DNA from: Serpentinicella sp031432315
GTDB taxonomy: Bacteria > Bacillota > Clostridia > Peptostreptococcales > Natronincolaceae
NCBI RefSeq assembly: GCF_031432315.1
Contig: NZ_JAVKGO010000002.1
Coordinates: 124,001-188,000, forward strand
DNA length: 64,000 bases
Reading direction: 5' to 3'
A model generated the notes under the pieces. The model had not been told where the DNA came from. It did no database searches and was given only the letters and a program-made list of their open reading frames with translations. The position numbers and the translations under genes were made by a program. Shown in pieces: positions 54,387-63,708 of the stretch; the stretch's first letter is position 1; every line of letters begins with the position of its first letter.

Positions 54387-55400
54387 ATGTACTATAATAA
54401 TTATGGAATGCCATACCCGATGAATCCAATGATGGGGCCTATGCAAAATCCAATGATGAATCAAATGCCAGAACCGCCGACATGTCCTGGTGGGTTTATT
54501 TATACAGTACAACCAGGGGATACAATGTTTCGAATTGCAAATAGATATGCAATTAGCTTACAAGCACTAATACAAGCAAATCCCCAAGTAGCAAATCCGA
54601 ATGTTCTTGTAGTAGGTCAAAGGATTTGTGTTCCTACAGCAGCACCACCAGTACCACCTCCACCACCAGGAGAGTTTTGTCCTGACGGCACAGTTTACAT
54701 TGTGCAACCTGGAGATACAATGTTTTTAATTGCTAGAAGATATGAAGTCACAGTTGAACAACTTATAAGAGCAAATCCTCAAATACCTGATCCAAATATA
54801 CTTGAAATTGGGCAAAGAATTTGCATACCACGAGTTCCAACACCACCAGTACCACCGGTTCCACCTCCAGTTGATTGTCCTGATGGAACCTTATATACCG
54901 TAAGAGCAGGAGATACCATGTTCTTAATTGCTAGAAGATTTGGCGTAAGTTTACAAAGATTAATTCAAGCGAACCCACAGGTGACTGATCCTAATGTGCT
55001 TGAGATTGGCCAACAAATTTGTATACCAGCACCGGACGTTCCATTACCTACTGGGATTGTAAGGGTATTACTAAAGCCTGAGCCTAGTATAACTGCTTTA
55101 GGTGGGGTAGCTTTTGTTAATGTTGATGATCCGACATTATGGATTACCACCTTTGGATTACCAGCACTGTCAGAGCTAGGAAAAGATTATTGTGGATACT
55201 ATGCATGGGTAGTTGACAGAGATACTAAAATGTATTTCGGTGTTGAATTAAAAGATTGTGCACCTGGAATACTTGCAGGTTATGGAAAAACTACCGGGGA
55301 TTGGCGTGGATACGACGAGGTTATAGTAACCGCAGAGAAGGTTGCAAAGCCAAAGGCACCAGAAGGGAAAGTAGTTTTACGAGGTAGAATAACAGGTTAA
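54387..55400 (+). CDS. Three-LysM protein with paired cysteines, probably spore or envelope
   Basis: 337 aa. Met/Pro/Asn-rich N-terminus (1-30), then LysM domains at about 38-82, 103-147 and 169-213, joined by Pro-rich linkers (PPVPPPPP, PPVPPVPPP). Each LysM has one Cys just before it and one in its last strand (C33/C81, C98/C146, C164/C212), so each may be closed by a disulfide. The C-terminus (about 220-337) is an unrecognised domain. No signal peptide, as in spore-coat LysM proteins such as SafA. ATG after AAAGGAG. Confidence 0.82.
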   Translation: MYYNNYGMPYPMNPMMGPMQNPMMNQMPEPPTCPGGFIYTVQPGDTMFRIANRYAISLQALIQANPQVANPNVLVVGQRICVPTAAPPVPPPPPGEFCPDGTVYIVQPGDTMFLIARRYEVTVEQLIRANPQIPDPNILEIGQRICIPRVPTPPVPPVPPPVDCPDGTLYTVRAGDTMFLIARRFGVSLQRLIQANPQVTDPNVLEIGQQICIPAPDVPLPTGIVRVLLKPEPSITALGGVAFVNVDDPTLWITTFGLPALSELGKDYCGYYAWVVDRDTKMYFGVELKDCAPGILAGYGKTTGDWRGYDEVIVTAEKVAKPKAPEGKVVLRGRITG

Positions 55401-55401
55401 C

Positions 55402-55443
55402 AAAAGATAATCCTTTAGCCATGGCTAAAGGATTATCTTTTGG
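55402..55443. terminator. Terminator after the LysM gene
   Basis: A perfect 19-bp stem (55402-55420 with 55423-55441), two-base centre. Confidence 0.75.
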
Positions 55444-55543
55444 TTTGTCAAAATGTGAATGTGAAATAGGAATAAAACTATAGTATAATATAAGTAAGTA
55501 CAATATTCTTCTGCTTCAAGAAAGTAAAAAAAGGGGGAGCAAT

Positions 55544-55927
55544 ATGGAAGAAAAAAATGTAATGGTATGTGTAACACAACAAAAGACCTGTGAAAAATTG
55601 ATAAAAGTCGGATCAGAAATGTGTAATACTCCTGACGATAAATTATATGTTGTACATGTTGCACCGAATGGGTGGAAAATTCTTGGGAACTCTAAAGAAG
55701 GAGAAGCACTGGACTATTTATTTGAAATATCTAAAAATGTAGGCGCAGATATGACAGTTATTAGGTCCTCTGAGGTTGTAAAGAGTATAATAGATTTTTG
55801 TAAAAAGAATGATATCAACGCAATTGTTTTAGGAGAATCAAGGGAAGAACAAAGCAAAAATAATATTAGTATAGAGTTATCTAAAAAACTGAACAATAGA
55901 TTAGATCTAAAAATTATTTCAACATAA
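55544..55927 (+). CDS. Universal stress protein-like (UspA/KdpD-type) protein
   Basis: 127 aa Usp-like alpha/beta domain: VMVCVTQQKTCEKLIKVGSEM at the start, a middle YVVHVAPNGWKI, and ATP-loop-like VLGESREEQSKNN near 105. Similar to the USP domain of KdpD without the kinase. Function unknown. ATG after AAGGGGGAGC. Confidence 0.72.
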   Translation: MEEKNVMVCVTQQKTCEKLIKVGSEMCNTPDDKLYVVHVAPNGWKILGNSKEGEALDYLFEISKNVGADMTVIRSSEVVKSIIDFCKKNDINAIVLGESREEQSKNNISIELSKKLNNRLDLKIIST

Positions 55928-55955
55928 TATTGGAAGTTGAATCTTAGAGAATGGA

Positions 55956-56888
55956 TTGATTATTTTGGATACAAAAGAAAGATATAATATATACTCAAAG
56001 CATTTAAAACAAAAGTATGGAGAAAAAGTTTATAAACTACCGATTAACCTTCCAGTCACTTGTCCAAATAGAGATGGGAAAAAAGGAACAGGAGGGTGCA
56101 CCTTTTGCGCAGAAGTAGGTGCTGGGTTTGAGAATTTATCCGATACTTTATCAGTTAAAGAACAGATTGAAAAAAATATGAATTATATCTCCCGTAGATA
56201 TAAAGCGAATAAATTTATTGCATACTTTCAGAACTATACAAACACATATATGCCACTAGATCAATTCAAAAAATATATAAAAGAGGCTGTTGTCGACAAT
56301 GTAGTAGAAATTGCTATATCAACAAGACCAGATTGTATTGATGAAATGTATTTAGCCTATCTCAAAGAAATAAAAGAAGCTTATGATATTGAAATTACAA
56401 TTGAATTAGGGCTTCAAACAGTAAATTATCATTCATTAAAAAAAGTAAATAGAGGTCATACACTAGCAGAATTTATTGATGCTGTATTGAAAATAAAGAA
56501 GTATGGTTTTGAAATGTGTGTACATTTGATTCTAAACTTACCATGGGATAACATGGATGATGTTATTGAAAATGCAAAGATATTGTCTGTACTTGAAGTA
56601 GAACAAGTAAAACTTCATGCACTATATATTATGAATGATACAAAATTAGGAGAACAATATAAGCATGGAGATATTGAGATGATTACAGTAGACCAATATG
56701 TAGACCGAGTGATTACTTTTTTAGAACACCTTAGTCCTAAAATAGTAGTACAGAGGTTGATTGGTAGAGCACCAGAAGAAAATAGTTTGTTTGTAAATTG
56801 GAACATGAGCTGGTGGAAAATTAAAGATTTAATTGATCATAATTTAGAGGCCAGGGACAGTTATCAAGGCAAACAATTTAGAAAATAA
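55956..56888 (+). CDS. YhcC-like radical SAM protein (TIGR01212 type)
   Basis: 310 aa. Cluster cysteines CPNRDGKKGTGGCTFC (the first two are seven-plus residues apart, which is the family pattern), then the radical SAM barrel with TRPDCID and GLQTVNYHSLKKVNRGH. Substrate unknown. TTG start at 55956 or 55965, both poorly supported; the GAGAATGG before it is weak. The gap of 28 bp to the Usp-like gene suggests co-transcription. Confidence 0.83.
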   Translation: MIILDTKERYNIYSKHLKQKYGEKVYKLPINLPVTCPNRDGKKGTGGCTFCAEVGAGFENLSDTLSVKEQIEKNMNYISRRYKANKFIAYFQNYTNTYMPLDQFKKYIKEAVVDNVVEIAISTRPDCIDEMYLAYLKEIKEAYDIEITIELGLQTVNYHSLKKVNRGHTLAEFIDAVLKIKKYGFEMCVHLILNLPWDNMDDVIENAKILSVLEVEQVKLHALYIMNDTKLGEQYKHGDIEMITVDQYVDRVITFLEHLSPKIVVQRLIGRAPEENSLFVNWNMSWWKIKDLIDHNLEARDSYQGKQFRK

Positions 56889-57127
56889 TTCAACAATAAT
56901 TTCAAATGAATAAATATACAAAATAATCTATTATGAGACTGATCATTACGCAAATATAAGTATAAATTGAAATAATGAGTAAGATTATTTTTGTATATTT
57001 ATTCTAAAAAATGAAATACAGCTTGAAAATTGTTTTTATATAAAGATGTATCTAAAAATTTTTAAAGGTAAATATCAGAAAATATAGAATATTTATAAAT
57101 AATAGATAAAAAGGGGGTAGAAAATTA

Positions 57128-57541
57128 ATGATAAAGCTACTTACCGGTCAAGAGGGAAGTGGAAAAACAAAAAAGTTAATTGGAATGGTAAACAATGCAA
57201 TAAAAACGACTAAAGGAAACTTAGTTTTTCTAGACTATGATAACAACCAGATGTATAAAATCGATTATAAGGTACGGTTTATGGGGATTAGTGAATACAA
57301 CATAAATGATGATACATCCCTATATGGGTTCATATGTGGCATAATTGCTTCAAATTATGATGTAGAGAATATCTACATTGATCGATTATTTAATATAACC
57401 AATAAAGAAGTACAAGAGTTAGAAACATTTTTTAATAAACTCGCAGAATTAGAATTAAAATATAATGTAAACTTTATTATGACAATAGGTAAGTGTAAGG
57501 ATGATTTGCCGGAGTTTTTAGAAAAATATATGATAGAATGA
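57128..57541 (+). CDS. Small P-loop protein, unknown
   Basis: 137 aa. Walker A GQEGSGKT at residues 7-14 and a hydrophobic LVFLDYD strand near 35, but no recognised Walker B. Compact, similar to small clostridial ATP-binding proteins of unknown role. ATG after AAGGGGGTAG. Own terminator; the 240-bp gap upstream has no feature I could recognise. Confidence 0.7.
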   Translation: MIKLLTGQEGSGKTKKLIGMVNNAIKTTKGNLVFLDYDNNQMYKIDYKVRFMGISEYNINDDTSLYGFICGIIASNYDVENIYIDRLFNITNKEVQELETFFNKLAELELKYNVNFIMTIGKCKDDLPEFLEKYMIE

Positions 57542-57553
57542 GTTTAGTTGTCT

Positions 57554-57590
57554 AACTCTTGAAGTTTATACTTCAAGAGTTTGTTTTTTA
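57554..57590 (+). terminator. Terminator after the P-loop gene
   Basis: 11-bp stem AACTCTTGAAG / CTTCAAGAGTT, 6-nt loop, T-rich tail. Confidence 0.85.
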
Positions 57591-57700
57591 AAAATATTGG
57601 TGGATTTTGTATAAAAATTAATTCAATAATTAAGGAAAAAAATGTTATAATAACATAGGAGTTCAATATTAATACAATTGGCTATAATGAGGTGACTAAA

Positions 57701-58504
57701 ATGCATACTACTGAATGGAGAAAGTTTTTAATTCCCTATGAAAATGCCGTAGAAGAGTTAAAAGTAAAGTTTAAAAGTATAAGAACTGAATTGAGAACTA
57801 TTGGCGAATACTCACCGATCGAGTTTGTAACTGGGCGGGTAAAACGAGTTTCTAGCATAATAGAAAAGGCAAAAAAACTAGAGGTAGAAAATGAAGACAT
57901 CGCAGAAAAGATTGAAGACATAGCAGGTATTCGAATAATGTGCCAGTTTGTTGAAGACATCTATACTGTTGTGGATTACATAAGAGAACGTGATGGAAGT
58001 GACTTAGATATTGTATATGAAAAAGATTACATTACAAATTATAAAGAAAGTGGCTATAGAAGCTATCATATTATTATAAACTACCCAATACAAACTGCAC
58101 TTGGGCCAAAGGTAATCCTAGCTGAAATACAGATAAGAACCTTAGCCATGAATTTTTGGGCAACCATAGAACATTCACTTAAATATAAATATAAGCAAAA
58201 TATTCCTATACATATAGAAGGCCGTATCAAAAAAGCAGCTGATGCTGCATTTAAGTTAGATCAAGAAATGTCAGGAATAAGACATGAAATTAGACAAGCA
58301 CAAAAGATGTTTGAAGTACGTTCCAAAACCATATCAAATATCCTAAGAAACATTCATGCACTACAGAAAGCTGGACGTACAAAAGAAGTAATAGAATTCC
58401 AAGCACAATTTAACAAAGTTTGGGAAAATACAGAAGTAGTCGATTTAAAAAAGCTGGATAAAGAAATAAGCAATTTTATTGATGAAATAGATGGGATTAA
58501 TTAA
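57701..58504 (+). CDS. Small alarmone synthetase (RelQ/YjbM-like (p)ppGpp synthetase)
   Basis: 267 aa with only the synthetase domain: VTGRVKRVSSIIEKA, IAGIRIMCQF, GYRSYHIIINYP and EIQIRTLAMNFWATIEHSLKY (catalytic Glu). No HD hydrolase or TGS domain. C-terminal helices 200-267 match the SAS oligomerisation tail. ATG 57701 follows GAGGTGA by 6 bp; the earlier GTG lies inside that site. 26 bp before the next gene. Confidence 0.9.
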   Translation: MHTTEWRKFLIPYENAVEELKVKFKSIRTELRTIGEYSPIEFVTGRVKRVSSIIEKAKKLEVENEDIAEKIEDIAGIRIMCQFVEDIYTVVDYIRERDGSDLDIVYEKDYITNYKESGYRSYHIIINYPIQTALGPKVILAEIQIRTLAMNFWATIEHSLKYKYKQNIPIHIEGRIKKAADAAFKLDQEMSGIRHEIRQAQKMFEVRSKTISNILRNIHALQKAGRTKEVIEFQAQFNKVWENTEVVDLKKLDKEISNFIDEIDGIN

Positions 58505-58530
58505 GTAAAGTTAAGAAAAGGTGATAAAAT

Positions 58531-59220
58531 ATGAGCCTATACGCTATTGGGGATTTACATTTAAGTTTTAGCAGCGAAAAGCCTATGGATATTTTTGGAG
58601 AGCAATGGGAACGTCACTATGAAAAAATAGAGCAGAGTTGGAAGTTAACTGTTTCAGAAGATGATACAATTTTGATCCCAGGGGATATTTCTTGGGCAAT
58701 CTCATTACAAGAGGCTAGTAAAGATTTAGAATGGATACACAAGCTTCCAGGAAAAAAAATTTTTATAAAAGGCAATCATGATTATTGGTGGACTTCCTTA
58801 ACCAAAATAAATGGGCTATATGATAATATGATGTTTATCCAAAACACATTTGAAACATATGAAGATTATGCTATTTGTGGTACAAGAGGGTGGAATTGTC
58901 CCGGGTCTTATCATTTTACCCAAAAAGACAATAAAATTTATAATAGAGAAGCTAACCGTTTAAAACTATCCTTAGAAGCTGCAAAAAAAGCAGGGTATGA
59001 CAAAATAATATGTATGCTTCACTATCCACCAACCAATGAAAAGTTTGAACCTTCTTTATTTACAGAAGTCATTAAAGAACATGAAGTAGAGCAAGTTATA
59101 TATGGACATCTACACGGAAAAGATGCTTATAATATTGGATTACAAGGGGAATTTGAAGGTATACATTATAAATTGACATCCTGTGATTACTTAGATTTTA
59201 AACCTTTAAAAATATTATAG
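58531..59220 (+). CDS. Calcineurin-like metallophosphoesterase
   Basis: 229 aa. Metal motifs GDLHLSF, PGDISW, KGNHDYW, LHYPP and YGHLHG. The substrate is unknown. Many clostridial homologues are predicted phosphohydrolases. ATG after AAAAGGTGAT. Probably co-transcribed with the alarmone synthetase. Confidence 0.88.
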   Translation: MSLYAIGDLHLSFSSEKPMDIFGEQWERHYEKIEQSWKLTVSEDDTILIPGDISWAISLQEASKDLEWIHKLPGKKIFIKGNHDYWWTSLTKINGLYDNMMFIQNTFETYEDYAICGTRGWNCPGSYHFTQKDNKIYNREANRLKLSLEAAKKAGYDKIICMLHYPPTNEKFEPSLFTEVIKEHEVEQVIYGHLHGKDAYNIGLQGEFEGIHYKLTSCDYLDFKPLKIL

Positions 59221-59237
59221 ATTAAAGAAGATAATAA

Positions 59238-59266
59238 AAATGCTGGTGTGAACACACCAGCATTTA
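59238..59266. terminator. Bidirectional terminator, phosphoesterase / aldolase
   Basis: 13-bp arms AAATGCTGGTGTG / CACACCAGCATTT, two-base centre. Confidence 0.8.
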
Positions 59267-59269
59267 AAC

Positions 59270-60205
59270 TTATTTATTTAAAGTATTACTTGAGCCTAAT
59301 ACATTCGCAATTTTATGCTGAACCATTTCTTTGATAGCAGTTCTAGCAGGAGCTAAATATTTTCTAGGATCAAAGTTTTTTGGATCTGCCTGTAGCTCAC
59401 GTCTAACTGCAGCAGTCATTGCAAGACGAAGGTCAGTATCAATATTTACTTTACAAACCCCAAACTGTGTTGCCTTTTTAATCATATGCTCAGGCACACC
59501 TTGAGCGCCAGGGATATTACCACCATATTGATTACATAAATCCACAAACTCCGGTAAAACAGTAGATGCTCCATGTAGTACTAGGGGAAAGTTTGGCAAT
59601 AACTTTGCAATTTCCTGTAACCTTTCAAAGTCTAGTGATGGCTCTCCTTTGAATTTGTATGCCCCGTGACTTGTTCCAATAGCAATCGCTAAAGAATCTA
59701 CACCAGTTTTTTCAACAAATTCAGCTGCTTGCTCAGGATTTGTATAAATAGCATCCTTTTCACTAACATTAACATCATCTTCAATACCTGCAAGTCTACC
59801 AAGTTCAGCTTCCACAACAACACCTTTGCTATGAGCATAGTCTACTACTTTTTTAGTAATAGCAATGTTTTCTTCAAAAGGGTGGTGAGAAGCATCAATC
59901 ATAACAGAAGTAAAACCGTCATCTATACACTGTTTACATATTTCAAAGCTTTCACCATGATCTAAATGGAGTACAATTGGTAAATTTGAATCTTCAACAG
60001 CAGCTTCAACAAGCTTTCTTAAATAAATTGGACTTGCATATTTTCTAGCTCCAGCAGAAACCTGAAGGATTAGAGGAGACTGTTCCTCTTTTGCAGCTTC
60101 AACAATTCCTTGGATAATTTCCATATTATTTACGTTGAAGGCACCAATAGCATATTTGTTTTTGTATGCTTGTTGGAATAACTCTGTACTAGTAACTAAT
60201 GGCAT
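59270..60205 (-). CDS. fba: Class II fructose-bisphosphate aldolase
   Basis: 311 aa zinc aldolase of glycolysis and gluconeogenesis. Zinc and catalytic motifs HLDHGESFE, MIDASHHPFEENI, EAELGRLAGIEDDV and KVNIDTDLR. Full-length GatY/KbaY-like fold, best fit FbaA. ATG 60205 is after AAGGAGGTAC; the longer start adds seven residues with no site. Monocistronic. Confidence 0.94.
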   Translation of the reverse strand: MPLVTSTELFQQAYKNKYAIGAFNVNNMEIIQGIVEAAKEEQSPLILQVSAGARKYASPIYLRKLVEAAVEDSNLPIVLHLDHGESFEICKQCIDDGFTSVMIDASHHPFEENIAITKKVVDYAHSKGVVVEAELGRLAGIEDDVNVSEKDAIYTNPEQAAEFVEKTGVDSLAIAIGTSHGAYKFKGEPSLDFERLQEIAKLLPNFPLVLHGASTVLPEFVDLCNQYGGNIPGAQGVPEHMIKKATQFGVCKVNIDTDLRLAMTAAVRRELQADPKNFDPRKYLAPARTAIKEMVQHKIANVLGSSNTLNK

Positions 60206-60403
60206 TAAAGTACCTCCTTGATTCATTTATATATTATATTTTGGATTTTCAATGCAAATTATATCATTTTTTATAAGTTATTACTATCAATTTTTGTCAA
60301 AATACAGTAAAATGTAATTAGTCTTGTGTATTTTTTATTAAAGTTTAGAAATATTTTTTAACAAAGTATGATAAAATATAAAGTAAGAATTGAGGTGATT
60401 GAT

Positions 60404-60919
60404 GTGCGTGTTAAAGCACATATACCAAATATTTTCACTTTCTTTAATCTAGCCCTTGGTATTGTGGCTATTATAAATATTATTAAAGAAGATTACGTAG
60501 CAGCGTCTTTATTAATTTTACTAGCTGCATTTATGGATCGATTTGATGGATCTTTAGCAAGAAAATTTGACGTTGTTAGCGAATTAGGTAAAGAGTTGGA
60601 TTCATTGTGTGACTTAATTTCCTTTGGAGTAGCTCCGGCCATATTAATATATGCATTCAAACTAGGCGAATATGGTAACTTTGGATTGATCATTATATTA
60701 TTATTTGCCATAAGTGGTGCTTATCGATTGGCCAGATATAATGTGATGGAGTTTGAAGGCGTGTATTTAGGCATTCCTATTACAATGTGTGGTGGAATTG
60801 TTGCCCTAATGACCCTTTATTCTATAAACTATACGACAAATCCCTACTTTATCATTTCTATGATGTTATTTTTATCCTATGCAATGATATCAACAAAGAT
60901 TAAGCTAAGAAAAAGGTAA
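60404..60919 (+). CDS. pssA: CDP-diacylglycerol-serine O-phosphatidyltransferase
   Basis: 171 aa membrane enzyme making phosphatidylserine. The CDP-alcohol phosphotransferase motif is present: DGSLARKFDVVSELGKELD followed by SLCD. About six membrane segments. GTG 60404 follows TGAGGTGA by 6 bp; a start at 60368 would translate that site. No psd is adjacent. Confidence 0.9.
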   Translation: MRVKAHIPNIFTFFNLALGIVAIINIIKEDYVAASLLILLAAFMDRFDGSLARKFDVVSELGKELDSLCDLISFGVAPAILIYAFKLGEYGNFGLIIILLFAISGAYRLARYNVMEFEGVYLGIPITMCGGIVALMTLYSINYTTNPYFIISMMLFLSYAMISTKIKLRKR

Positions 60920-60937
60920 TTTCAATATAATTTAACT

Positions 60938-60990
60938 AAAAAACCAGTTAGGAATCGATAGTAGTATCGTGAACTGACTGGTTTTTAAAA
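60938..60990 (+). terminator. Terminator after pssA
   Basis: 10-bp arms AAAAACCAGT / ACTGGTTTTT, with an inner CGATA-GTAG-TATCG stem. Confidence 0.85.
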
Positions 60991-61041
60991 CAAATGGTAT
61001 AAGTAATATATTAGTTCTTAAAACTGAAAAGGGTGTTTAAT

Positions 61042-61593
61042 TTGAAATACGTACAAGGTGAAAATATGTTTGAGAAATTTGCAGCCCAGAGAGATAGCCT
61101 GATTGCCCAGTTTCAAAAAGGAGATTTAACGAAAAAAGAATTTATAGAAGAAAATTATAGTTATATTCAAAGAATGAATGTAAAACCTTTTAAAAATATC
61201 GATAGCTTTGAAAAAGCCATATACAATTATCAGTACTATAATATGATGGCAAAGTATTGCTATTTACAAGCAAGAGAAATGCGAAAAAACGATAAACACG
61301 AAGATCTTAATCGAGATTTAATGGATAAAGTAAATTTCTATTATAGAAAAAAAGATCAAAGTACCCATAAAGCTGTTCAAATTCTTGATTATATTGGCGT
61401 AGAAGCATATTATATAAAAGTTTCTTCACCAAACTTAAAGGAGAATTTATTTGAAATAATTTTTAAAGATTATCCAAAGATTATCTTACATTCAAGAAAC
61501 CAGTGGTTATTAAATCACTTAAAGGATGAGCTTGTATTTAAAGAGGGTACACGTAAATCATTAATAGAAAACTATATCAATGAAAAGTACTAA
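61042..61593 (+). CDS. Unknown 183-aa protein, conserved-looking
   Basis: Soluble, helix-rich and basic: RDSLIAQFQKGDLTKKEFIEEN, then YYNMMAKYCYLQAREMRK. No catalytic motif or membrane segment. Not recognised with confidence. TTG 61042 is 8 bp after AAAAGGG; GTG 61033 is also possible. 15 bp before the pseudouridine synthase, so probably one operon. Confidence 0.65.
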   Translation: MKYVQGENMFEKFAAQRDSLIAQFQKGDLTKKEFIEENYSYIQRMNVKPFKNIDSFEKAIYNYQYYNMMAKYCYLQAREMRKNDKHEDLNRDLMDKVNFYYRKKDQSTHKAVQILDYIGVEAYYIKVSSPNLKENLFEIIFKDYPKIILHSRNQWLLNHLKDELVFKEGTRKSLIENYINEKY

Positions 61594-61608
61594 AATATGG
61601 AGGGACAA

Positions 61609-62328
61609 ATGAGTAAAACACAAAGATTAGATAAAATTTTAGCCAACCTTGGATTTGGAAGTCGAAAAGATATACGATCCATTTGTAAACAAGGGTTGGT
61701 AACAATAGATAATAAAGTCGTAAAAAGTAGTAGTATCCATGTAGATCCTTATCAATCAGAAATAAAAGTAGGGGAAGACTTAATAGAATATAGGGAGTTT
61801 GTTTATTTGATGATGAATAAACCACCAGATGTTATATCCGCTACAGAAGACTCAAGACATGAAACCGTGATAGACCTAATTGACACTAGTTTTAGGGTGT
61901 TTGATGTATTTCCAGTGGGAAGATTAGATAAAGACACAGAGGGACTTTTATTATTGACCAATGATGGTCAATTGGCCCACAAACTATTGTCACCAAAAAA
62001 ACATGTACCAAAAACCTATTATGCAAAGGTAGAAGGTAAAGTGACCGATAAAGATATAAAAGCATTTAAAGCTGGTGTAACCCTAGAGGACGGGTACAAA
62101 ACCTTGCCTTCAGAGTTAGAAATAATTAAATCAGCAGATGTATCAGAAATAGCCTTAACGATTTACGAGGGTAAATTCCATCAAGTAAAGCGTATGTTTG
62201 AGGCAGTAGATAAAAAAGTTATTTATTTAAAGCGGTTAACAATGGGCACATTATCTTTAGATAAAGACTTGGAGCTAGGTGAGTATAGAGAATTAACCGA
62301 AGATGAGCTAGAAAGCTTGACTAATTAA
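61609..62328 (+). CDS. RsuA/RluF-family pseudouridine synthase
   Basis: 239 aa. S4 RNA-binding domain at 1-60 (RLDKILANLGFGSRKDIRSICKQG), then the synthase with the catalytic Asp in VGRLDKDTEG and the later motif EGKFHQVKRMFEA. Best fit RsuA (16S rRNA). ATG 61609 is after GGAGGG; ATG 61597 would read that site. Ends 15 bp before rlmD, so the two rRNA modifiers are probably co-transcribed. Confidence 0.92.
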   Translation: MSKTQRLDKILANLGFGSRKDIRSICKQGLVTIDNKVVKSSSIHVDPYQSEIKVGEDLIEYREFVYLMMNKPPDVISATEDSRHETVIDLIDTSFRVFDVFPVGRLDKDTEGLLLLTNDGQLAHKLLSPKKHVPKTYYAKVEGKVTDKDIKAFKAGVTLEDGYKTLPSELEIIKSADVSEIALTIYEGKFHQVKRMFEAVDKKVIYLKRLTMGTLSLDKDLELGEYRELTEDELESLTN

Positions 62329-62342
62329 TAGGAGTGTATGCA

Positions 62343-63701
62343 ATGATTAAGAAGAAGCAACTTGTGGATTTAACAATAGAAGAAAATGAGTTCGGAGGCA
62401 AAGCCTACGGTTACATAGATCAAACGAAAGTAGTCGTTAAACACGCAATCAAAGGACAAAAAGTGAAAGTTTACATTACAAAAGTAAGAAAAAATAAAGT
62501 AGAAGGAAAAGTAATGGAGATTGTAGAAAAATCACCATTAGAAAAAGAAGCTACCTGTAAACATTTCGGAATTTGTGGTGGTTGTTTTAAACAAGGGGTT
62601 TCCTACGAAGATCAAGTTAAAATGAAAGAAGATCAGGTAAAAAGACTTTTTGAAGAAGAAAATATAGCAGTAAAAGGATGGGAAGAAATTGGTACAAGCC
62701 CGTTAGCCTATAGCTATAGAAATAAAATGGAGTTTTCCTTTGGAGACGAAGAAAAAGGAGGCCCCTTAACATTAGGCATGCATAAGAGAGGGCGTCATTA
62801 CGATATTGTTACTGTTGATGCATGCACCATAATGGATGAAGATTTTAGAAAAATTCTAAGTACTATTTTAGACTTTTTTAAAGAAAGGGAAATACCCTAT
62901 TATAACAGTAGGTCGCATATAGGCTATTTAAGACATCTTGTTGTAAGAAAAGCATATTTTACAAAAGAAATATTAGTTAATCTTGTCACAACAACACAAA
63001 TGGATATAGATATAAACCCATTACTTCAAGAAATAAAAAATTTACAGCTTGAAGGGAAACTAGTTGGTTTTTTACACACTTTTAACGATAACTTAGCCGA
63101 CACAGTACAAAGTGACAAAACAGATATCCTGTTCGGACAAGACTATGTAACAGAAGAACTGCTAGGACTAAAATTCAAAATTTCAGCCTTTTCCTTCTTC
63201 CAAACAAATAGTCCAGGGGCAGAAAAGCTGTACACAATCGTTAGAGATTTCGTAGGTGATGCAAATAACCAAACTGTGTTTGATTTATACTGTGGAACCG
63301 GGACCATTGGGCAAATAGTCGCACAAAACGCAGAAAAAGTTATCGGTATAGAAATCATCGAAGATGCCGTAGAAGCAGCCAATAACAACGCAAAATTAAA
63401 CGAACTAGATAACTGTACCTTTATAGCAGGAGACGTAAAAGAAAAAATAAAATCATTAAAAGAAAAACCAGACATAATCATACTAGACCCACCAAGAGCA
63501 GGCATACACCCACAAGCACTACAAGATATAATCGCCTTTGATGCACCAAAGATCGTATACGTATCCTGCAACCCAAAAACACTAGTAAGAGACCTAACTG
63601 AATTAGGGCAAAAAGGATATAAAGTACAAAAAGTAAAGTGTATGGATATGTTCCCCCATACGCCGCATACAGAAGTCGTTTCACTCCTTGTGAAGGAGTG
63701 A
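62343..63701 (+). CDS. rlmD: 23S rRNA (uracil-C5)-methyltransferase RlmD/RumA family
   Basis: 452 aa. TRAM domain about 1-60, iron-sulfur cysteines CKHFGICGGC at about 76-85, SAM-binding FDLYCGTGTIG and the catalytic Cys in YVSCNPKTLVRD. ATG 62343 is 8 bp after AGGAG. The 3' third (from about 63250) uses C-ending and CTA/CCA/ACA codons more than the 5' part, and the last 28 bases form one arm of a perfect hairpin. The end of this gene is a known integration site for mobile elements in other Firmicutes, which might explain it (inference). Confidence 0.93.
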   Translation: MIKKKQLVDLTIEENEFGGKAYGYIDQTKVVVKHAIKGQKVKVYITKVRKNKVEGKVMEIVEKSPLEKEATCKHFGICGGCFKQGVSYEDQVKMKEDQVKRLFEEENIAVKGWEEIGTSPLAYSYRNKMEFSFGDEEKGGPLTLGMHKRGRHYDIVTVDACTIMDEDFRKILSTILDFFKEREIPYYNSRSHIGYLRHLVVRKAYFTKEILVNLVTTTQMDIDINPLLQEIKNLQLEGKLVGFLHTFNDNLADTVQSDKTDILFGQDYVTEELLGLKFKISAFSFFQTNSPGAEKLYTIVRDFVGDANNQTVFDLYCGTGTIGQIVAQNAEKVIGIEIIEDAVEAANNNAKLNELDNCTFIAGDVKEKIKSLKEKPDIIILDPPRAGIHPQALQDIIAFDAPKIVYVSCNPKTLVRDLTELGQKGYKVQKVKCMDMFPHTPHTEVVSLLVKE

Positions 63702-63708
63702 AACGACT
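63674..63708. repeat. 16-bp inverted repeat across the rlmD stop codon
   Basis: AGTCGTTTCACTCCTT (63674-63689) and its exact complement (63693-63708), 3-nt centre. The right arm contains the rlmD stop (63699-63701). There is no T tract, so it is not an ordinary terminator. Confidence 0.85.

Noticed and set aside
57692..57700. GTG 57692 as the start of the alarmone synthetase
   Set aside because: It is part of the GAGGTGA ribosome site; ATG 57701 has the right spacing.
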